Below are positions 58,438-64,000 of a DNA stretch of 64,000 nt, one piece after another. Positions within the stretch are counted from its first letter, which is position 1, and every line of letters starts with the position of its first letter. The notes below the pieces were generated by a model that was not told the origin of the DNA, did not search any database, and saw nothing but the letters and a program-made list of their open reading frames with translations. Position numbers and translations under genes: made by a program. Origin of the DNA: Thunnus maccoyii (taxonomy: Eukaryota; Chordata; Actinopteri; Scombriformes; Scombridae). The stretch covers positions 14,476,651 to 14,540,650 of the forward strand of contig NC_056548.1 in assembly GCF_910596095.1 (NCBI RefSeq). Reading direction: 5' to 3'.

Positions 58438-61400
58438 ATGGCCGCGGACGTGGATAAAACAACCCCCGAGGATGGACACCAGACCCCGGGCTCTGGATCC
58501 TGGATCTCCAGAGGGATGTGGACGCTGCTCATGGTCACTGCTGTCCCTCTTCTCGCGTTTGGGATCAAGTATTACCAAGATGCCCAGCTCCTCAAACGTC
58601 ATGTGAGTTCAATATTTGTAATAACACTGACACACGTCTCATCATTTAGGAGAAATCAGCTTGGGCTGTTTTTAATTTGACAATGTCTAAAGAAATTACA
58701 TTTCGTTTAATTGTAACTTGTCTAATTGTCTAATATAATTATACTCAGTTTACGGTGTGTGTATTATTTAAGATGCTTGTCAAATGCAAATAAAGCACTA
58801 ATTAAGTAACGATCTCTAGTTGTGATTGTAAAGAGTTTGCAGTGATCTTTTAGCACATCGTGACCTTACGTACAGTATTACTGTGATATCATATTTGATC
58901 ACTAATCTCTCTGAAAGGTGCGCTTACAGTAAATATTTGTCAAACAGCAGTCGCCCTAAAACACCACATCTGCAGTTTTTCCACCCCTTGGTGTTTTATT
59001 AGGTGGGGGTGGGTCTTTGTCCCAGCTGGTAAAACTCAACCTCTTGTTAAAATCCACTGTTGTTTGGCTTCAGAGGGTCTCCAAGTTTTTTTTTGTATCT
59101 CCCTGCCCCCTTTTCCCTCCATTGTACAAGAGCTGCTAGGCACGCATCTGTCTCATAAAGGGTCTGACTGAAACACATGCTCGGAATCTGTCGCCTCTGG
59201 GCTGATCTTTATCCAGACGGAGCTGCTGCTGAGGTCGAATGAATGACCAGACACCAGGGACACAATACTGGTTATGTTAATACATTAAAACATATTTTAT
59301 GTCTTAAGGTCAAAGTATTGTGCATATACAACAGTGTTTTTGTCATCTACCACATCCTGGTGTGTCGTAAGACGTCTCAGTGTCCCCGTTTTGATTTGAT
59401 GCGGCACATGACATTGAAAATCACTGAAGTATGTGAAATGACAATAATACACGTTTCTCCATTAGGAAGAGAGTGTTCAAACTCTGGGTGCCGAGGGACT
59501 CTTTCTCTTCTCCTCCTTAGACACCAACCATGACCTCTATCTAAGTCCGGAGGAGTTTAAACCTATTGCAGAGAAACTCACAGGTACATCACACATCATT
59601 CTCTTCCTGTATGTGCATTTTTTCCCTGCTGTCTCTGCCGTTTATTCATTACCTTCTACACTGACTGTGTACATCTGTCTACGGCTTCCTCACAGGGATT
59701 ACACCCCCCGCAGATTTTGAAGAGGAAGTGATCCATGACCCTAATGGAGAAACTTTGACCTTGGAGGCCAAAATGCAGCCCCTGCTGCTTGACTCCATGA
59801 CAAAAAGCAAGGATGGCTTCCTTGGGGTAAGACAACACCTAGAGATGAGTGTATTTAAGTAAATTATTATTGCATTTCATTCAAAAGGTGTAATTGATTA
59901 CATTGTACCATACATTTTTTTTACAGAGGAAATCCCTTGACTTTTGAAGAAGTGTGTGTGAGTTGGTGACACTGATCGTATGTTCATTCCAGCTCTTGTT
60001 TTCTTGCAGGTTTCTCACAGCTCTCTGGCTGGCCTGCGCTCATGGAAGAGCCCGGCAGTGCCTTCCTCTTCCTTCTCTGCCAGCCAGTTCAGGGTCTTCT
60101 TGCCCCCAAAGAACAAGGTGGAAGTGGGAGACACATGGTGGGTGATTCCCAGCGAGCTCAACATCTTCACCGGGTACCTGCCCAATAATCGTTATCACCC
60201 TCCCGCACCAAAGGGCAAAGAGGTATTTTTAAAAATTCATCACTTTTTAGTCCGTAATTAGGCTGTGACTGCATTAATGACTGTTCTTGTCCTGCTGCAG
60301 GTTCTCATCCACTCTTTGCTGAGTATGTTTCACCCCCGGCCCTTCATCAAATCACGTTTTGCACCTCAGGGCGCAGTCGCCTGCATTCGTGCCAGCAATG
60401 ACTTTTATTATGACATCGTTTTCAGGTGAGATGACGTATGAGACTATAGCAGTGCATTTTCAGATTCTGTATACTTTGCAATAGTGCTGACTAATGTCCA
60501 GAACATACCCTGAACTTTTAGATTAATGTCCTTCCTGGCAGGCAGCCATTGGTTTCATTTTAAAATCAGCATGTAGAGTCTAAATTACCCTAAGGGAGTA
60601 TTTAGATTTTTAAGGGGGTCAAAAGTACATCATTTTTGCATTGTAATGCATTTGCAAGCAGTACCTGTTTTGAAAATTATTCTTTGGTTATATAGAAATT
60701 TACTTACAACACATCTTCTCACAGATTCCTTTAAGAGTTTTAACAACAATCCTCACTCACAACTGTATTTCCTTGTAATAATAATGTAACTTGAACAAAA
60801 AATGGAATATCTAATGCAAGCAAGTTTCACTTCACAGGAGTTTGGTTTACTTTACTAGAATAAGGAGACGACTGTCAGGAAGGTTGAGAATCAAATCACA
60901 ACTTATGGTTTGCTTTGGAAATTGCTCAGCAGTGATGTCAAGTCTACACAATTTGTAATTAATTGCCTAAAACACAAAACCATTCGTACAGTCCTTTAAA
61001 TGGCTTCACCGCTTTCCTGTTACATGCTTTTAAACTCAACACAACTTTTATATGTAGCATTTAAAACACAATAAAATTGACCTAAAGTGCTTTTTCTGTT
61101 CACTTCCGCAGGATTCATGCAGAGTTCCAGCTCAACGATGTTCCAGACTTTCCCTTCTGGTTCACACCAGGGCAAATGACCGGCAACATAGTTCTCTCTA
61201 AAGATGCTTCTCATGTCCGTCACTTCCACCTCTATGTCCCCAATGACAGGTAAAGCCCCTGAACACACTGTCACATGCGTTCACACAGTCCCCTCTCAGT
61301 ACTGTAGTTCCAGTGTGACATGATCTGCTGTGTCCCAGGTCTCTAAATGTGGACATGGAGTGGCTGTACGGAGCTAGCGAGAGCAGCAACATGGAGGTGG

Positions 61401-63221
61401 ACATCGGATACCTGCCACAGGTGCAGCTGCAGTGATGCATTTATATTTTACTTGGTAGAAGGGAAAGGATAGTGACTATAAATGTCATTTTATTTATTTA
61501 TTATTTATTATAACATTTAGTATTCCATCTTGTGTTCCACACAGTGAAAACTCTGATCTCATAACCACATGATTGTCCTTGTGATAATTTTTCAAAGCAA
61601 CATTAAACTAATTCAGTCAAATTTACATCCAATTGGTTTTGTTGTTTTAGGATTTTTGTTTTTTTACTGTTACTGTTCTTATTGTTGCATGGCCCCAACT
61701 TGACCTGATTTAGTCAATAAGCATGTGAAGTAACATCAAGTTTAGGTAATTTTCCCTTTGAAGTGGGAATTTTAAAAATGTGGGTAAATTTTTGAAAAAA
61801 AGATGTTTATTTTTTCATTTCCATGTTGTCATCAAACTATATTAAACTCTTGCTAATCCCCTGTTTTTACCTCAGTTGGTCCTTTACATATTAAAATATA
61901 TTTGCCTAAAATGGTTAAAACGTGACCAGTTACTACGTTGCAGAAACAAGTTAAAGATAATAATATGAAAGTAAAAGCAAATAGTATGTGATGCTTTCTT
62001 TATTGTCTTGTATTTAAAAAGTTGTTCCTGTGTTCCCAGTTAGAGCTGCAGTCCACGGGCCCGTCCACTCCCTCCATCATCACTGACGAGAAAGGCAACA
62101 TCATCGACAGTCGAACCGGCAGCGCTGAGCCAATCCAGTTTGTCTTTGAGGACATCCACTGGACCTCAGAGATCAGTCAGGAAGAGGCCACTCGCCGTCT
62201 GGAGGTCACCCTCTACCCGTTCAAGAAGGTAAAAACACCCTTGTCATCATTGTTTCCCCTGAATTGGACATGAAGCGGTGATTGTTTCAATGTTTTCACG
62301 TTGTGCTTCTTCACAGGTGTCCTACCTGCCCTTTTCTGAGGCCTTTGAGCGAGCTGAAGCGGATAAAAAATTGGTGCATTCCATTCTGCTTTGGGGAGCA
62401 TTAGACGACCAGTCCTGCTGAGGTGAAGTCATTAACATGTAGCTGATTTCACAGTGTTATACACTGCTACTGACATGTCTATTTAAAACCATTTAGTCCT
62501 TGAAATAAACCTTTCTGAATTAGAAACTCTGGTGTATTTATTACACTTAAATTTCTGCATCTCTGTCTCCTCTGCACACCTCCGCAGGTTCGGGGCGAAC
62601 TCTCCGGGAGACAGTCCTGGAAAGTTCGCCCGTCCTGGCCCTGCTCAACCAGAGCTTCATCAGCAGCTGGTCTCTGGTCAAAGAACTGGAAGACATGCAG
62701 GTGAGCGGCCATGACCATACAACAGCTGACTGAATAAATGGTTTGTTGTCATTCTGCTGTAACTGACACACAGTTTCCTCACTTAACCAGGCTGACGAGC
62801 AGAACCCTGCGTTGAGTCAAAAGGCCCGCTTGCATCTGGAGAAGTACAACTTCCCTGTGGAGATGATGGTTGCACTGCCTAATGGAACTATTGTAAATAG
62901 CTTGCTCTTTTATTATCCTACAACTTCAACAAATCACGTGGAAGGAACTCATGTTGATACCAGTATCAAATCAAGAAATTCAAGTTTTAAATCTATTAAA
63001 AGCTTAAAATTGTTCCCCACTTTGTTTCTTTTATCTCTTCTATGTATCTTTAGGTCCATCACATCAATGCAAACTTCTTCCTGGACCAGACGGCCATGAA
63101 ACCAGAGGAAGAAGGAGCAACTTTCAGCTTCTCTGGGGGATTTGAGGACCCCTCCACTTCCACTTATATCAGTTTCCTGAAAGAGGGGTTGGAAAAAGCC
63201 AAGCAGTACCTGGCACAGTAA
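58438..63221 (+). CDS. selenon: Selenoprotein N (selenocysteine-containing ER membrane protein)
   Basis: An ER membrane glycoprotein that protects SERCA and ryanodine-receptor calcium handling; loss causes SEPN1 myopathy in humans. Twelve coding exons on the plus strand: 58,438-58,602; 59,466-59,583; 59,696-59,826; 60,010-60,222; 60,301-60,425; 61,112-61,249; 61,339-61,420; 62,040-62,228; 62,317-62,422; 62,588-62,700; 62,791-62,892; 63,054-63,221. Total 1,650 bases, 549 residues with the in-frame UGA read as Sec (human isoform 2 is 556). Domains: transmembrane anchor about residues 28-46; EF-hand loop D74-E85 ([12 protein letters not shown]); conserved thioredoxin-like region; redox motif S420-C421-U422-G423. 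The Alu-derived human exon 3 is naturally absent. Recoding signals are listed separately. All splice phases agree and no other stop interrupts the frame. Confidence 0.97.
62419..62421 (+). promoter_or_regulatory. Selenocysteine UGA codon (U422) of selenon
   Basis: TGC TGA G ends exon 9, with the intron starting at 62,423. The next exon supplies GT, giving C-U-G-S-G as in all vertebrate selenoprotein N. Only one base separates the UGA from the splice junction. Two further introns lie downstream, so termination here would mark the mRNA for nonsense-mediated decay. Confidence 0.95.
62593..62631 (+). promoter_or_regulatory. Selenocysteine redefinition element (SRE) hairpin
   Basis: GGGCGAACT (62,593-62,601) pairs perfectly with AGTTCGCCC (62,623-62,631); after one C-A mismatch, TCC (62,603-62,605) pairs with GGA (62,619-62,621). 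In the spliced mRNA the stem starts 6 bases after the UGA. A stem-loop at this position is known in human SEPN1 to promote UGA readthrough. Confidence 0.88.
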
Positions 63222-63225
63222 AGTG

Positions 63226-63250
63226 TGTGTATGTGTGTGTGTGTGTGTGA
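63226..63250 (+). repeat. (GT)n run at the start of the selenon 3'UTR
   Basis: A short TG-rich microsatellite directly after the stop codon. It does not overlap any recoding signal. Confidence 0.85.
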
Positions 63251-63803
63251 GTGACAGAGCCTTGGAGACTAAATCTAAGTGGAGGAAATGATCATCATTC
63301 CTCTGGGTAATGAACCAAGATAATGAAAACCCTCCAACAATTAGAGAGAAGCTTTCTCATCTGTGTTGGCAGCTGACAAATCTTTCTTGCCTTCTCTCCT
63401 CTTTTCTTACTATTTATTTGGGCGTGGTCAGAAATGAAGTTTTATACTTTGATTTGAAATATACCCGTATTTGTATTGTGACTAACAGCACATATTAATG
63501 ACCTACAGGGAAATATTGCTTCTCAAACCTGTAAATGTAGTATATTTTAATGAAATACAAAAGGCCTTGCACACTGAGCAGTTAGAAATATTTAAACCCA
63601 TTTAGATCTGCTTTCTCTGCTTGTAGCTGCTGATTAAAGCCCATACCTTTCCTACTGCATCATAACACACTGAAACATTTAATATTTCTTCTTTTGTATC
63701 ATGGTTTTGCATGTGCAATATTTAAAGACTGAATAGTAGAAGTGTTTCTCTCCCTGCTTTTTGAGTTTTTTTTCACCCAGAGACAAGGCTGGAGCAGATG
63801 TTG

Positions 63804-63898
63804 CCTCCAGTTGTATTTCAGCAGTTTGTGAAGGTTTTGCCTGAAAGCTCTCTCTGAGCTGGGCATCGCCTGATGTTTATAGCTGAGGCTGCTGGAGG
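63804..63898 (+). promoter_or_regulatory. SECIS element (form 2) in selenon 3'UTR
   Basis: Core: GTGA at 63,828-63,831 faces TGAT at 63,871-63,874 (the non-Watson-Crick quartet). Helix II: GG(T) and TGCCT pair with GGGCA and (G)CC before the quartet. The unpaired AA is at 63,844-63,845, 12 bases after the quartet. An extra mini-stem AGCTC/GAGCT (63,846-63,860) makes it form 2. Helix I: TTTCAGC (63,816-63,822) with GCTGAGG, and CCTCCAG (63,804-63,810) with CTGGAGG (63,892-63,898). It lies about 600 bases after the stop, recruiting SBP2 and EEFSEC. Confidence 0.88.
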
Positions 63899-64000
63899 GA
63901 ACACCCTTTCTCTGTCTCTGGGGGACAAAAGCAGCAGGAAAAACTAAACTGGACTGTGGTACATAAAATGATGAACTTGTTGTATTTTCAGTTTGAAACC
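63899..64000 (+). other. Distal selenon 3'UTR, cut by the window end
   Basis: No AATAAA occurs between the SECIS and the window end; a CATAAA-type hexamer at about 63,963 is a possible signal. The mRNA end is probably just beyond this window. Confidence 0.5.

Noticed and set aside
62419-62421. In-frame stop in selenon, suggesting a broken gene or gene end
   Set aside because: The reading continues in frame through three more exons with strong family similarity, and the SRE and SECIS are present, so this is the selenocysteine codon.

Overview
The window is nuclear DNA of a teleost fish, most likely a percomorph. It shows vertebrate genes with GT-AG introns and box C/D snoRNAs inside ribosomal-protein introns. 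It also holds many DNA-transposon and MITE families typical of ray-finned fish. Six protein-coding genes and one decayed gene copy can be read; the exon models were assembled by hand from protein frame, splice phase and splice signals.

Layout: 1-12.2 kb is intergenic and repeat-rich (hAT remnant, LINE fragment, MITE-like inverted repeats, a 249-bp tandem duplication). 12.2-13.6 kb is a partial, intron-bearing pseudogene copy of rpl13a, abutting a Tc1 fragment. 13.6-15.7 kb is a cluster of repeats. 17.9-21.9 kb (minus) is intact rpl13a, with five intronic snoRNAs and a young-looking MITE. 23.7-24.8 kb (minus) is atp5if1. 27.0-31.2 kb (minus) is zmpste24. 33.8-49.7 kb (minus) is rlf, a 1,936-residue multi-zinc-finger protein with a 4.8-kb last exon. 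49.7-54.6 kb is a patchwork of duplicated sequence, MITEs and a decayed Tc1 transposon. 54.6-55.8 kb (plus) is znf593. 58.4-63.2 kb (plus) is selenon, followed by its 3'UTR with a SECIS element.

The genes are neighbours rather than a pathway. rpl13a and znf593 both serve ribosome biogenesis or function, and rpl13a additionally hosts guides for rRNA 2'-O-methylation. atp5if1 acts in mitochondria, zmpste24 in ER and inner nuclear membrane (prelamin A maturation), selenon in the ER (redox and calcium handling), and rlf in chromatin. zmpste24-rlf is an ancient vertebrate neighbourhood (human 1p34), while atp5if1, znf593 and selenon map to human 1p35-p36 and rpl13a to human 19q13.

The most interesting signals are: (1) three SNORD50-like double-guide snoRNAs in rpl13a introns plus two more in its pseudogene, arising by local duplication; (2) a selenocysteine UGA placed one base before a splice junction in selenon, with recoding hairpin and form-2 SECIS both legible; (3) a recent tandem duplication of one zinc finger in rlf; and (4) a stretch between rlf and znf593 built from copies of a znf593 intron. 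No retroviral, LTR or Polinton-like element was recognised.
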